A stretch of 64,000 nucleotides of DNA from Nonomuraea montanisoli (GCF_013363975.1 NZ_JABWGN010000005.1:496001-560000), one strand, 5' to 3'; shown: positions 14,953-23,462, counted from the first letter of the stretch. Translations and numbers: made by a program. Notes: a model not told the origin generated them from the letters alone.

Positions 14953-17763
14953 TCAGGTGTGGTCGATCTCGCCGATGACCGTGGCGCCGAGCTCCCGCTG
15001 GAGCAGGGCCATGCCCGACAGTTCGTCCACGTCGGCGTTGGCGTCGTTCAGCGGGTCGACGTCGTCGGACTCGGACACCTTGCCGCGGCCCGGCACCTTC
15101 TCCGGCCACGCTGAAGCCGGGCGCGCCCCCGGGGCCCGGGGACCCGCCTGCGCCGCCGCTCTGGCCGCGGAACGCGCGGCGGCCAGGCCGGACCCGACCG
15201 CGCCGCCACCCGCCGTGCCGTTGGCAGCCGCCCCAGGGCCGGCCGTGCCACCGCTCGCCAGGCCGGCCCCCGCCAGTGCGCCGCCCTGCTGCCCCGCCTC
15301 GGCGCCCCACGCCCCGCCGCTCCTGACGGGACTGGTGTCGGTGGGATCGGGAGTGGGCGCCGAGCCCATGCCGGGGTCGTCCGGAGCCTCGGGCCACGAC
15401 TCGTCGGTCGTCTGCCTGCCGGGCCCGCCGGACGCCTGACCACGGCCGCCCTGCTGCGCCTGGCCGTTCGCGAGTCCGGAATCGCCGGCCGGGCCACCCT
15501 GGTGACCGGGGCCACCTGGCGAGGCCGGAGGAGCTCCCGGTGCGCCGGGGTCGCCGGACTCCTGGGCGCCGGCGCCGTCGTGGGACGAGGCGTGCGAGCC
15601 CGTACGGCCGGACTGCGCGTGCGAGGCCGGACCGCCGGGCGCGTGGGACGCCGGAGCGGCGGGCTGCTGCGGAACCGGCTGCGACTGGGGCCGGGCCGGG
15701 CCGGGCGGCGGACCGCCGGCCGGGCCACGCGACCCGCCCGCGACCGGGGAACCGCCGACGACCGCCTCCACCCGCCACGTGCTGCCGAGGACGTCACCCA
15801 GCGCGGCGGCCACGACGGAGTCCTTGCCGCCGCCGGTGAAGTTCTTCATGGCGCCGACCTGGCTGAAGCCGAGCGTGACGAGGTTGCCCTCGACGCCGAC
15901 GACCTGGGCGTTGGTGCTGACGTTGGCCCAGACGACGATGCTGCGCTGCTTGAGCGCCGCGAGCACGGCGGGCCACTGCTGCTGGAGCATGGCGAGCCCC
16001 GAGCCGCCACCGGCGCCCGGCTGCCCCGCCGGGGCGTGGCCGCCCGTCTGACCGGCCGGATCGGCTCCCGCCGTCGCGCCCTGGACCTGGCCGGGGGCGC
16101 CGGGTTGTCCCTGTGCCGGGGGCTGCTGCGCGGGAGCGCTGGGGCGCACGGTCTCGGGCCAGCCGTCGTCCTCCTGCGCGGCACCGGACCCACCGGCGGC
16201 GACACCGCCCGCCACCGCGCCGCCCTGACCGCTCCCGGAAGCCGGGTGGCCGCCCGCGACAGCGCCGCCCTGACCGCTCCCTGCACCCGCGTGGCCGGGA
16301 GCGGCGGCCGCGTGGCCGTCTCCCGTGGGACGGCCCGCGACGGCCGCGCCCTCCGAGGCGGGTCCTCCCGCGCCCGGCGCGTCACCGGCCGGGCCGGCGT
16401 GGGCGGCGGGCACCGCGGGAGCCGTGCCGGCGCCGGGAACGGCCGGGGCCCCAGGACTGAACGGACCGCCCTGTGCGGCCGCACCCGGGACTCCACCGTG
16501 TCCAGCCGCGCCGGGTCCGGCCGTGCCCGGGATTCCCCCCTGGCCGGGCGTACCCATGGCTGCGCCCGGGACCGGCGCGCCCGAGCGGGCCGCCATCGCG
16601 GCGAGCGTGCCACCGCGCTCCAGGCGTTCGAGACGCGCGAGCAGCGCCTCCTCGCCCTGCGCGGCGCCGGGGAGCAGGACCCGCGCGCACATCAGCTCCA
16701 GCAGCAGCCGGGGCGAGGTCGCGCCGCGCATCTCCGTCAGCCCGGCGTTGAACACCTCGGCGGCCCGCGTCAGCTCGGCGGGCCCCATCGAGCCGGCCTG
16801 CTGGACCAGGCGCTCCAGCTCGTCGGCCGGGCGGTCGAGCAGGCCGCTGGACGCCGCCTCGGGGACGTTGGCCAGGATGACCAGGTCGCGGAAACGCTCC
16901 AGCAGGTCGGCGGCGAAGCGGCGCGGGTCGTGGCCGCCCTCGATGACCCGGTTGACCGTGTGGAAGACCCGGGCGCCGTCACGGGCGGCGAAGGCGTTGA
17001 CGATCTCGTCGAGCAGGTCGCCGTCGGTGTAGCCGAGCAGGGAGACGGCCTTGGCGTACGTGATGCCGTCGTCGTCGGCGCCCGCGAGGAGCTGGTCGAG
17101 GATCGACAGCGAGTCGCGCGCCGACCCGGCGCCGGCCCGCACGACCAGCGGCAGGGCGTTCGGCTCGAAGGGGACGCTCTCGGAGGAGAGGATCTCCTCC
17201 AGCAGCGCGCGCAGCGTCGCCGGGGGCATCAGGCGGAACGGGTAGTGATGGGTGCGCGACTTGATGGTCCCGATGACCTTCTCGGGCTCCGTCGTCGCGA
17301 AGATGAACTTCAGGTGCGGCGGGGGCTCCTCGACGAGTTTGAGCAGCGCGTTGAAACCCTCGCGGGTCACCATGTGCGCCTCGTCGATGATGTAGATCTT
17401 GAAGCGGGCGGAGACCGGGGCGAAGAAGGCGCGCTCGCGCAGGTCGCGCGCGTCGTCGACGCCGCCGTGGGACGCCGCGTCGATCTCGATGACGTCGAGG
17501 TGACCGGGGCCGGTGGGGGCCAGGGCGACGCAGGAGTCGCAGACGCCGCAGGGGTCGGGCGTGGGGCCCTTCTCGCAGTTGAGGGAACGGGCCAGGATGC
17601 GCGCGCTGGACGTCTTGCCGCATCCGCGCGGACCGCTGAACAGGTAAGCGTGGTTGATGCGCCCCGTGCGCAGCGCCTGGCGCAGCGGATCGGTGACGTG
17701 CTCCTGTCCCTTGACCTCGGCGAAGGTCCCGGGTCGGTACTTGCGATAAAGCGCAAGGCTCAT
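14953..17763 (-). CDS. dnaX: DNA polymerase III subunit gamma/tau
   Basis: A 936-residue clamp-loader ATPase subunit. The N-terminal AAA+ domain has Walker A GPRGCGKTS (44-52), the four-Cys zinc module (C63, C72, C75, C78), IIDEAHMV and FIFATTEPEKVIGTIKSR. The remaining half is unusually long and Gly/Ala/Pro-rich (about 400-545 and again after about 660). It is interrupted by a conserved folded island near 575-660 (LQQQWPAVLAALKQRSIVVW to NFTGGGKDSVV). The start MSLALYRKYRPGTF at ATG 17763 is the family start. SRP RNA lies directly upstream on the same strand. Confidence 0.95.
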   Translation of the reverse strand: MSLALYRKYRPGTFAEVKGQEHVTDPLRQALRTGRINHAYLFSGPRGCGKTSSARILARSLNCEKGPTPDPCGVCDSCVALAPTGPGHLDVIEIDAASHGGVDDARDLRERAFFAPVSARFKIYIIDEAHMVTREGFNALLKLVEEPPPHLKFIFATTEPEKVIGTIKSRTHHYPFRLMPPATLRALLEEILSSESVPFEPNALPLVVRAGAGSARDSLSILDQLLAGADDDGITYAKAVSLLGYTDGDLLDEIVNAFAARDGARVFHTVNRVIEGGHDPRRFAADLLERFRDLVILANVPEAASSGLLDRPADELERLVQQAGSMGPAELTRAAEVFNAGLTEMRGATSPRLLLELMCARVLLPGAAQGEEALLARLERLERGGTLAAMAARSGAPVPGAAMGTPGQGGIPGTAGPGAAGHGGVPGAAAQGGPFSPGAPAVPGAGTAPAVPAAHAGPAGDAPGAGGPASEGAAVAGRPTGDGHAAAAPGHAGAGSGQGGAVAGGHPASGSGQGGAVAGGVAAGGSGAAQEDDGWPETVRPSAPAQQPPAQGQPGAPGQVQGATAGADPAGQTGGHAPAGQPGAGGGSGLAMLQQQWPAVLAALKQRSIVVWANVSTNAQVVGVEGNLVTLGFSQVGAMKNFTGGGKDSVVAAALGDVLGSTWRVEAVVGGSPVAGGSRGPAGGPPPGPARPQSQPVPQQPAAPASHAPGGPASHAQSGRTGSHASSHDGAGAQESGDPGAPGAPPASPGGPGHQGGPAGDSGLANGQAQQGGRGQASGGPGRQTTDESWPEAPDDPGMGSAPTPDPTDTSPVRSGGAWGAEAGQQGGALAGAGLASGGTAGPGAAANGTAGGGAVGSGLAAARSAARAAAQAGPRAPGARPASAWPEKVPGRGKVSESDDVDPLNDANADVDELSGMALLQRELGATVIGEIDHT

Positions 17764-17798
17764 GCGACCATCCCGCCTGCGAGGGGCCCAAACGAAGA

Positions 17799-17887
17799 GA
17801 ACCCCTCGCACACCCGCCAGAGCCCGCTTATCCTTGCTGCCTTCCGGCCCTGGGGAGGTTCACAGGATGACGCCGCGCGAGGGGTCC
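17799..17887 (-). ncRNA. ffs: small (4.5S-type) signal recognition particle RNA
   Basis: The minus strand carries the SRP domain IV core, including GCCGGAAGGCAGCAAGG. The outer stem is closed by ACCCCTCGC (17885-17877) with GCGAGGGGT (17809-17801). It pairs with Ffh for co-translational targeting of membrane proteins. The ends are estimated from the stem. A second inverted repeat (17778-17786 with 17802-17810) can pair with the 3' strand and may terminate or process the RNA before dnaX. Confidence 0.9.
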
Positions 17888-17893
17888 TTGGAC

Positions 17894-17899
17894 AGTCTA
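17894..17899 (-). promoter_or_regulatory. -10 box of the SRP RNA promoter
   Basis: TAGACT on the minus strand lies 7 bp before the predicted 5' end of the SRP RNA (about 17887). The -35 region is not well conserved. Confidence 0.5.
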
Positions 17900-17985
17900 G
17901 CGGGATACGGCAGTGCTCGCTGCAGCGAAATCCGCCTCGAAATTCGTGGTCTCCGCACCGCCGGAAGTCCGGTAAGCTCATCGGC

Positions 17986-18073
17986 GGAGGATTCGCCTAG
18001 TGGCCGAGGGCGCACGCTTGGAAAGCGTGTATAGGGCAACCTATCGGGGGTTCAAATCCCCCATCCTCCGCCA
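17986..18073 (+). tRNA. tRNA-Ser (anticodon GGA)
   Basis: A complete class II tRNA. The acceptor stem GGAGGAT (17986-17992) pairs with ATCCTCC (18063-18069). The anticodon loop CTTGGAAAG reads GGA (Ser, UCC/UCU codons). There is a long variable arm, a T-arm with GGTTCAAATCC, and an encoded CCA (18071-18073). Confidence 0.96.
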
Positions 18074-18077
18074 GCTC

Positions 18078-18121
18078 AGAGGGGTCATGCCGTGATCAAC
18101 GGCATGACCCCTCTTGCTTTT
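18078..18121 (+). terminator. intrinsic terminator after tRNA-Ser
   Basis: A perfect 16-bp stem, AGAGGGGTCATGCCGT (18078-18093) with ACGGCATGACCCCTCT (18099-18114), around a GATCA loop, is followed by TGCTTTT. Confidence 0.9.
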
Positions 18122-18417
18122 CGGGTCCCAACCTGGCTCTTCGCCCCCTCACCTGCCCGCCTCCTGAGGATCGGGTCTCCCGCGCGCTGCATCCCGGATC
18201 ACGCGCCCCCCTTCCTGATCCCCCGCGAGGACTACAAGAATCCGGGCGGCGCCTGCCGCATGTGGCGCTGGGACAGCATGTGGCGCCGGGTCAGGAGGAC
18301 CACCGACGGCGATCCGGAGGACGGCGACCCTCTGACGCGCAGGATCGTGCACGCCCGCGACGCCGAGCCCCACGAGGCCGCCCGGGTGCTCTGTCCGAAG
18401 AGGCCCGGCCGGGCTGA
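18122..18417. other. non-coding gap between the tRNA terminator and the hydrolase gene
   Basis: About 296 bp with no ribosome-binding-site-linked frame of coding character on either strand, and no clear hairpin. Open frames crossing it are antisense to the hydrolase gene. I see nothing supportable here. Confidence 0.5.
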
Positions 18418-19527
18418 TCAGCGCGGCCGGGGCGGCGGGACCGGTTCCGTGAGTGCCGCGGACATCCAGTCGGCGGCGGCTGCCAGCCAGTCGGGGCGGG
18501 CGTTGCCGAGCAGGTGGTCGCCGTGCGGGATGCGCACGTACTGCCCCTGTCCTGCCAGGCGGGCCAGCGGCTCGCCGTCGGTCACACCGGGGATGACGTC
18601 CTGGCCGCCGTCCACCACCAGCAGCGGGCAGGTGATCCGCGGGGCGAGGGCGCACAGGTCCACCTGGCCGGCGAAGCGGCGGGCGGCCTCCTCTCCGCCG
18701 GCGCGCCGGCTGAGGAGGTCCCGTACGGGGTGGGGCAGGGCGTCCCAGTGCAGGCGGAAGGGGCCGCTGACGGTGACGGCGGCGGCGACGCGGGGTTCGC
18801 GGGCGGCGCTTTCCGCGACGTAGTAGCCGCCGAGGCTGAGCCCGACGAGTCCCACCTCCTCCGTGCCCAGCGCGTCGACGACCTGGCCGATGACCTGGTG
18901 GTAGTCGGCGCGGACGGTGGTGGTGGCCGCGCGCACGCCCTGTCCCGGCCCGTCCATGGCGAACACGGCCATGCCCCGGCGCAGCAAGGCGTCGATCACG
19001 TCGTGGAACTCCTCCTTGCCGGAGTCCAGGCCCGGGACCACCACGGTGGCCGGGGCGTCGGCCGGGCCGCGCAGCCAGCCGGCGAAGTCCGTTCCCTCGA
19101 TCCGGCGCGCCTCCGGCTCCAGCAGGTCCAGCGCGCGGCCCATGGCGGTGTCCGCCTCGGCTGCGGCGAGTGCGCCCTGGGGATTCGGTCCCAGGGTGGC
19201 GACGTGGAACCAGCGTGCCGCCGCCCGGAAGTGCTCGCCTGCCGAGATCGCGCCGGCCGCCCGCTCGGCGCGCGCCAGATGTCCGCGGGCGGCGCGCATG
19301 AAGGCCGCGCCCCACGAGGCCAGATCGCTCCGGTCGGCCAGTTCGCCGGTGACGCGCAGGTACTCGTGCGGGTCCAGTCCGGCTCCGGTCGCGCGCGACA
19401 GGTTCGCGGCGGCGAAGTCCGCGACGCTCATCAACGTCTCTTCCGCGACGCTCATCGGCGTCTCTTCCGGGGCGCCCATCGGCGTTCCTTCCGGGGTGCT
19501 CATCGACGTTCCTTCCCGGGTGCTCAT
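18418..19527 (-). CDS. alpha/beta hydrolase (FrsA/DUF1100-like)
   Basis: A serine hydrolase of up to 369 residues. A helical N-terminal domain (FRAAARWFHVATLGPN) precedes an alpha/beta core with VVVPGLDSGKEEFHDVIDAL, MAVFAMDGPGQG and the nucleophile elbow VGLSLGGYYVAE. The acid strand LLVVDGGQDVIPG and the His motif IPHGDHLLGN follow. It resembles the FrsA and dihydroxypseudooxynicotine hydrolase group; the substrate is unknown. The first ATG (19527) overlaps the stop of the oxidoreductase gene. The first 32 residues are four 8-residue repeats, each with its own ribosome binding site and ATG, so the true start is uncertain. Confidence 0.88.
   Translation of the reverse strand: MSTREGTSMSTPEGTPMGAPEETPMSVAEETLMSVADFAAANLSRATGAGLDPHEYLRVTGELADRSDLASWGAAFMRAARGHLARAERAAGAISAGEHFRAAARWFHVATLGPNPQGALAAAEADTAMGRALDLLEPEARRIEGTDFAGWLRGPADAPATVVVPGLDSGKEEFHDVIDALLRRGMAVFAMDGPGQGVRAATTTVRADYHQVIGQVVDALGTEEVGLVGLSLGGYYVAESAAREPRVAAAVTVSGPFRLHWDALPHPVRDLLSRRAGGEEAARRFAGQVDLCALAPRITCPLLVVDGGQDVIPGVTDGEPLARLAGQGQYVRIPHGDHLLGNARPDWLAAAADWMSAALTEPVPPPRPR
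19432..19527 (-). repeat. four 24-bp repeats, each a ribosome binding site plus ATG
   Basis: The hydrolase 5' end is built of in-frame 24-bp units that encode MSTREGTS, MSTPEGTP, MGAPEETP and MSVAEETL, followed by MSVADF. Each unit carries GGAAGGAACG or GAAGAGACG followed by CCG/TCG/TTG and the next ATG, so it is at once coding sequence and a translation initiation site for the next ATG. Confidence 0.85.
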
Positions 19528-20447
19528 CGGGCGGCTCCGATCGTCAGGACGGCCTTGCCTCGGATGCGGCGTTCCCGCAGATCGAGCAGGATCTCGGCCG
19601 TGCGGCTCCAGTCAGCGGTACGGCCGATCTCCGGGTGCAGCCGGCCGGCGGCCACCAGGCGGACCAGGGTGGCCAGGTCGGGGCCGTACGGTGCGCCCGC
19701 GTAGTGGAAGTGCCGGATCACGCAGTTCTCCGGCCCGGCCAGCAGGTCGAAGAAGTTCACCGTCATCGGCGTACGACTGGCCTGGCCGAACCAGACCAGC
19801 GTGCCCCCGGGGACGAGCCTGGCCAGCGCGGTCGCCGGCGCGCCGCCGCCGGTGGACTCCAGCACCACGTCGAACGGGCCGTCCGCCTCCCCCACGTCGT
19901 GCACGATCGCGGCGGCGCCCAGCTCGCGCAGGCGCGTGCCGCGCTCCGCCGTGGCGGTCACGGCGGTCACCTCGGCCCCGGCCGCCGCGGCGATCTCCGT
20001 CACGTAGTGCCCCACTCCGCCGGAGGCGCCGGTCAGCAGCACCCGTCTGCCCGTCACGGCGCCCGCCGCGCGGAGCAGCCGGAGCGCGGTGATCCCGGCC
20101 AGCGGCAGGGCGGCGGCCTGGACGGTGGTGATCTCGTCGGGCAGGACGGCGAGCGAGTGGGCGGGCACGGCCGCGTACTCGGCCCAGCCGCCCGCCGGCG
20201 GATGGCCCACCACCCGGGCGCCGGCCGGCGGCCCCGAGCCGTCCGCGGCGGCCTGCACGACCAGGCCCGCGACGTCCTTCCCCGGCTTCAGGCCGGGTGC
20301 CGGCGCTTCCAGCAGGAACGTCTCCCCGCGGTTGGGTGAGAACGCCTCGACCTTGACCACCGCCTCGTCCCGGCCGGGCTCGGGCTGGGTGTCCTCGGCG
20401 AAGTCCACCGGTCGCGTCGCGTCTCCGGTAGGGATCAATCTGCGCAT
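19524..20447 (-). CDS. zinc-free MDR-family NAD(P)H:quinone-type oxidoreductase
   Basis: A 307-residue medium-chain dehydrogenase/reductase. The N-terminal GroES-like domain has the short pattern FSPNRGETFLLEAPAPGLKPGKDVAG, without the Cys-rich structural zinc loop. The Rossmann part contains VLLTGASGGVGHYVTEIAAA, then AAAIVHDVG, LVPGGTLVWFG and a C-terminal LHPEIGRTADWSRTAEILLDL. This fits NADPH-dependent quinone reductase-like enzymes. It forms an ATGA-coupled pair with the hydrolase gene and diverges from the LysR gene, so both enzymes may act on the same small molecule sensed by LysR. Confidence 0.9.
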   Translation of the reverse strand: MRRLIPTGDATRPVDFAEDTQPEPGRDEAVVKVEAFSPNRGETFLLEAPAPGLKPGKDVAGLVVQAAADGSGPPAGARVVGHPPAGGWAEYAAVPAHSLAVLPDEITTVQAAALPLAGITALRLLRAAGAVTGRRVLLTGASGGVGHYVTEIAAAAGAEVTAVTATAERGTRLRELGAAAIVHDVGEADGPFDVVLESTGGGAPATALARLVPGGTLVWFGQASRTPMTVNFFDLLAGPENCVIRHFHYAGAPYGPDLATLVRLVAAGRLHPEIGRTADWSRTAEILLDLRERRIRGKAVLTIGAAR

Positions 20448-20500
20448 GCGGCAATGGAAACGGCATCCGGGTCACGCGATCCAACAACGGATGCGACAGG

Positions 20501-20521
20501 CCGACAACCATCGGTTGTCGG
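20501..20521. promoter_or_regulatory. candidate LysR operator
   Basis: Perfect inverted repeat CCGACAACC (20501-20509) / GGTTGTCGG (20513-20521), spacer ATC, in the 110-bp gap between the divergent oxidoreductase and LysR genes. A related CAACAACGG half site lies at 20482-20490. Confidence 0.6.
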
Positions 20522-20557
20522 CGGTGGTGGGAGGCGGCCGCGGGCGGGTCGCCTAAG

Positions 20558-21508
20558 GTGACGGGCGTGGACCTGGACCTGGCGCAGGTGCGCGCGTTCG
20601 TGCTGGCGGCCGAAGAGCTGCACTTCGGCCGTGCGGCCGAGGAACTGTCGATCTCCCAGCAGGCGCTGTCCAAGCGGATCGCCCGCCTGGAGTCCACGCT
20701 GGGCAGGCGCCTGCTCGACCGCGGCGGCCAGGGGGTGCGGCTCACCGAGGCAGGGCGGCGTTTCCTGGAGCCCGCGCGGCAGGCGCTGGCCGCCGCGGAC
20801 ATGGCGGTGGCGGCGGTCACGGACGCGCGCCGTCCGCTGCGGATCGACGTGTGGGGCCACCTGTACGCGCCCATGCGCACGCTGGCGCAGGTGACGGCCC
20901 CCGGACCGCGGCTGGAGCTCGGGCACGGCCGTGACCTGCCCTCGGTGATCGCCGCGCTCGTCCACGGCGACATCGACGCCGCCTTCGGCCGCGTCCACGA
21001 GCCGCTGCACCCCGGGCTGACGCATCGCCTGGTACGGCTGGAGCCGGTGGACGTGGTCCTCAGCGCGGACCACCCGCTGGCGCACATGCCGGCGATCCGG
21101 CCGTCACGGTTGCGCGACAGCGTGCTGTGGGCTCCGGGGCCGCTGCACCGGCTGGACTTCCTGCACCGGTTCGCGGAGTCCTTCGGCATCCGTGACCGCG
21201 CCGAGGGCACGAATCTGGGCCTGGACCACTTCCTGGCCGACCTGGCCGCCGATCCGCGCCGCTTCGGCCTGCTGCCCGCGGACGTGCCGCTCCCGGCGCG
21301 CCCGGCGATCCGTTCGATCCCCCTGGTCGACCCCACGCCCCTGTACGCCTGGTCACTGCTGTGGCGCGGCGACGGAGGTCATCCGATGCTGGACGCCCTG
21401 GTCAGCGCGTTCGCGGCCGAGGCCGAGCGCAATCGGTGGCTGGAGTACGACCCCGTCCGCGACTGGCTGCCCGAACGCGACCAGGGTTTTGCATCAAGTG
21501 ATGCATAA
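20558..21508 (+). CDS. LysR-family transcriptional regulator
   Basis: A regulator of up to 316 residues. The winged helix is at residues 5-65 (LAQVRAFVLAAEELHFGRAAEEL, then SISQQALSKRIARLESTLG and RRLLDRGGQGVRLTEAG). A two-lobed effector domain follows. The GTG at 20558 or 20567 is the start. LysR proteins usually activate a divergent gene, which here is the oxidoreductase-hydrolase pair. The last codons contain the left operator of the downstream TetR gene, so the two regulators are physically interleaved. Confidence 0.92.
   Translation: MTGVDLDLAQVRAFVLAAEELHFGRAAEELSISQQALSKRIARLESTLGRRLLDRGGQGVRLTEAGRRFLEPARQALAAADMAVAAVTDARRPLRIDVWGHLYAPMRTLAQVTAPGPRLELGHGRDLPSVIAALVHGDIDAAFGRVHEPLHPGLTHRLVRLEPVDVVLSADHPLAHMPAIRPSRLRDSVLWAPGPLHRLDFLHRFAESFGIRDRAEGTNLGLDHFLADLAADPRRFGLLPADVPLPARPAIRSIPLVDPTPLYAWSLLWRGDGGHPMLDALVSAFAAEAERNRWLEYDPVRDWLPERDQGFASSDA
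21490..21505. promoter_or_regulatory. TetR operator copy 1 (autoregulatory)
   Basis: TGCATC-AAGT-GATGCA is a perfect palindrome that overlaps the last codons of the LysR gene, 20 bp before the TetR ATG. A second 16-bp copy lies before the MFS gene at 22167-22182. Confidence 0.7.
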
Positions 21509-21525
21509 CCGCTAGCGTGGCCTCC

Positions 21526-22125
21526 ATGGCACGACCGCGGACCTTCGACGAGGACCGGGTGCTCGACCAGGCGATGCGGGCCTTCTGGCTGCACGGCTAC
21601 GAGGGCACCTCCACGCGTGACCTGTGCGAGGCCACCGGCCTCGACCGCAGCAGCGTCTACAACGCGTTCACCAGCAAGCACGAGCTGTTCCGGCGGGCGC
21701 TGATCCGCTACACCGAGTCCACGACGGCCGCCCAGACGGCGATCCTGGAGGACGGCGACCGGCCCGCCGTCGAGCGGATCCGGGCGCTGTTCGCCCGCAT
21801 CATCGACGACGAGTTCACGTCCCGGGGCGACGCGCCCAGCATCGGATGCCTGGGCGTGAACACGACCGTGGAGTTCGGCGGGCGCGACCCCGAGATAGCC
21901 CTGCTGCTCGAACAGGACGCGGCGCGCCGCCTGGAGACGCTGCGCGCGGCCGTCGAGGAGGGGCGCCGCGACGGCGACGTCCGCTCGTCGCGCGACGCGG
22001 CCTCGCTGGCCCGCTATCTCAACGCCGTGACGGCCGGCATCCGCGTCGCCGCCCAGGGCGGGGCCGACCGCGCCACGCTGACGTCCATCGCCGAGACGGC
22101 GCTGGACGCCCTCACCGCCTCCTGA
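21526..22125 (+). CDS. TetR-family regulator of the MFS exporter (inferred)
   Basis: A 199-residue repressor. The helix-turn-helix (residues 8-56) reads DQAMRAFWLHGYEGTSTRDL, then CEATGLDRSSVYNAFTSKHELF. The C-terminal part (SIGCLGVNTTVEFGGRDPEIALLL) resembles the TetR_C group near AcrR/NemR-like proteins, which often have a conserved Cys (here in IGCLGV) and sense electrophiles. ATG 21526 is preferred to the GTG nine bases earlier. Near-identical palindromes flank the gene at its own promoter and at the MFS promoter. Confidence 0.92.
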   Translation: MARPRTFDEDRVLDQAMRAFWLHGYEGTSTRDLCEATGLDRSSVYNAFTSKHELFRRALIRYTESTTAAQTAILEDGDRPAVERIRALFARIIDDEFTSRGDAPSIGCLGVNTTVEFGGRDPEIALLLEQDAARRLETLRAAVEEGRRDGDVRSSRDAASLARYLNAVTAGIRVAAQGGADRATLTSIAETALDALTAS

Positions 22126-22166
22126 ACCCCGGCCCTCCCGCCGGGGCCACGACCGTGCCCGCATTC

Positions 22167-22182
22167 TGCATCGATCGGTGCA
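22167..22182. promoter_or_regulatory. TetR operator copy 2 (MFS promoter)
   Basis: TGCATC-GATC-GGTGCA is the same architecture and length as the palindrome at 21490-21505, with one base changed in the right arm. It lies 18 bp before the TTG start of the MFS gene, so a bound repressor would block its transcription. Confidence 0.7.
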
Positions 22183-22200
22183 AAACTTGAGGAGCATCGC

Positions 22201-23397
22201 TTGCCCAGATCCGTGTACGTCCTGGCCTTCGGCATCTTCGCCATGGTCACCAGCGAGTTCGCCGTCGCCGGGCTGATGCCCCAGATGGCCCGCGGGCTCG
22301 GCGCCACCGTTCCGCAGATCGGATACCTCATCACCGCCTTCGCGGCGGCCATGGCCCTCGGCGGTCCGTTCATGACCGTGGCCCTGTCGCGGCTGCGCCC
22401 ACGGGACGCCCTGATGACGCTGTTCGCCGTCTTCCTGGCCGGCAACGTGCTCGCGGCCGCGGCCCCGTCCTACCCGGTCATGATGACGGCGCGGATCATC
22501 ACCGGCGTCGCCTCCCAGGCGTTCTTCGGCGTGACGGTCTCGCTGGCGGTGCGGCTCGCCCGGCCCGAGGTGCGCGGCCGGGCCATCGCCGTGGTGATGA
22601 ACGGGCTGATGGTCGGCACCCTGCTCGGCCTGCCGTTGTCCACGATGATCGGCGAGCGGTTCGGCTGGCGGGCGGCCTTCTGGGCGGTCGGCGTGCTCAC
22701 CCTGGTCGCCGCGCCGGCCACCCTCTGGGGCGTCCCGCCCGTCGGACGCGCCGACGGCGACGGCGCCGAGGGAGGGGGCCTGCGCGGACAGCTCGCCGTG
22801 TTCCGCGGTGGACGCCTGCTGCCGGCGTTCCTCACCAGCACGCTGATCATCGGTGCGACGTTCTCCGCGTTCAGCTACCTCAATCCGATCCTCACCGGCC
22901 TGGCCGGGTTCGCGACCGGGACCGTCCCGTACCTGCTGGTCGCCTACGGCGCCGCGACGGTCGCCGGCAACCACGTCGTGGGCCGCCTCGCCGACCGGCA
23001 CACGATCGCGGTGCTGGTGGGCGGCCTGGCCCTGAACGCGGCGTTCCTGGCGGGCTTCGCGCTACTGGCCCACGTGAACGTGGCGGCGGTGGCGTTCATG
23101 CTGGGCGTCGGCCTGGTCGGCGTCACCATGAACCCGGCCATGGTCACCCGCGTCCAGCGCGCCGGCAACGCGGGCCCGCTCGTGAACACGGTCCACTCGT
23201 CGTTCATCACGCTGGGCGTGATGGTGGGCTCGTCGGGCGGCGGGCTGGCCATCGACGCGTACGGACTGCGGGCGCCGCTGTGGCTCGGCGCGGCGCTGGC
23301 CGTACTGGGGCTGCTCACGCTGCTTCCGGAACGCGGCCGGAGCCGGGCCGCCGCGACCGAGCCCGGCACGGCGAAGGCATCCGTCCCCCCGGCCTGA
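22201..23397 (+). CDS. MFS drug/H+ antiporter-like transporter (DHA1 type)
   Basis: A 398-residue membrane protein with 12 predicted helices. The first is VLAFGIFAMVTSEFAVAGLMPQM, the start pattern of AraJ/CmlA-like DHA1 exporters. The loop 2-3 sequence is SRLRPRDALMTLF, and a motif C-like region is GVASQAFFGVTVSLAVRLARPE. Helices continue to LWLGAALAVLGLLTLL. The start is TTG 22201 after GAGGAG. It is controlled, by inference, by the TetR gene just upstream through the paired operators. The substrate is unknown, but a toxic small molecule or electrophile is plausible. Confidence 0.92.
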   Translation: MPRSVYVLAFGIFAMVTSEFAVAGLMPQMARGLGATVPQIGYLITAFAAAMALGGPFMTVALSRLRPRDALMTLFAVFLAGNVLAAAAPSYPVMMTARIITGVASQAFFGVTVSLAVRLARPEVRGRAIAVVMNGLMVGTLLGLPLSTMIGERFGWRAAFWAVGVLTLVAAPATLWGVPPVGRADGDGAEGGGLRGQLAVFRGGRLLPAFLTSTLIIGATFSAFSYLNPILTGLAGFATGTVPYLLVAYGAATVAGNHVVGRLADRHTIAVLVGGLALNAAFLAGFALLAHVNVAAVAFMLGVGLVGVTMNPAMVTRVQRAGNAGPLVNTVHSSFITLGVMVGSSGGGLAIDAYGLRAPLWLGAALAVLGLLTLLPERGRSRAAATEPGTAKASVPPA

Positions 23398-23462
23398 CAC
23401 CGCTCACCCCGTCGGTCCGCACCGCTCGTCCCGCCGAGCCTGGCGCCGGGGCCGCCCGGGCG

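Noticed and set aside
18092..18823. A 243-residue plus-strand frame after tRNA-Ser
   Set aside because: It begins inside the terminator stem and runs antisense through the hydrolase gene. Composition is shadow-like.
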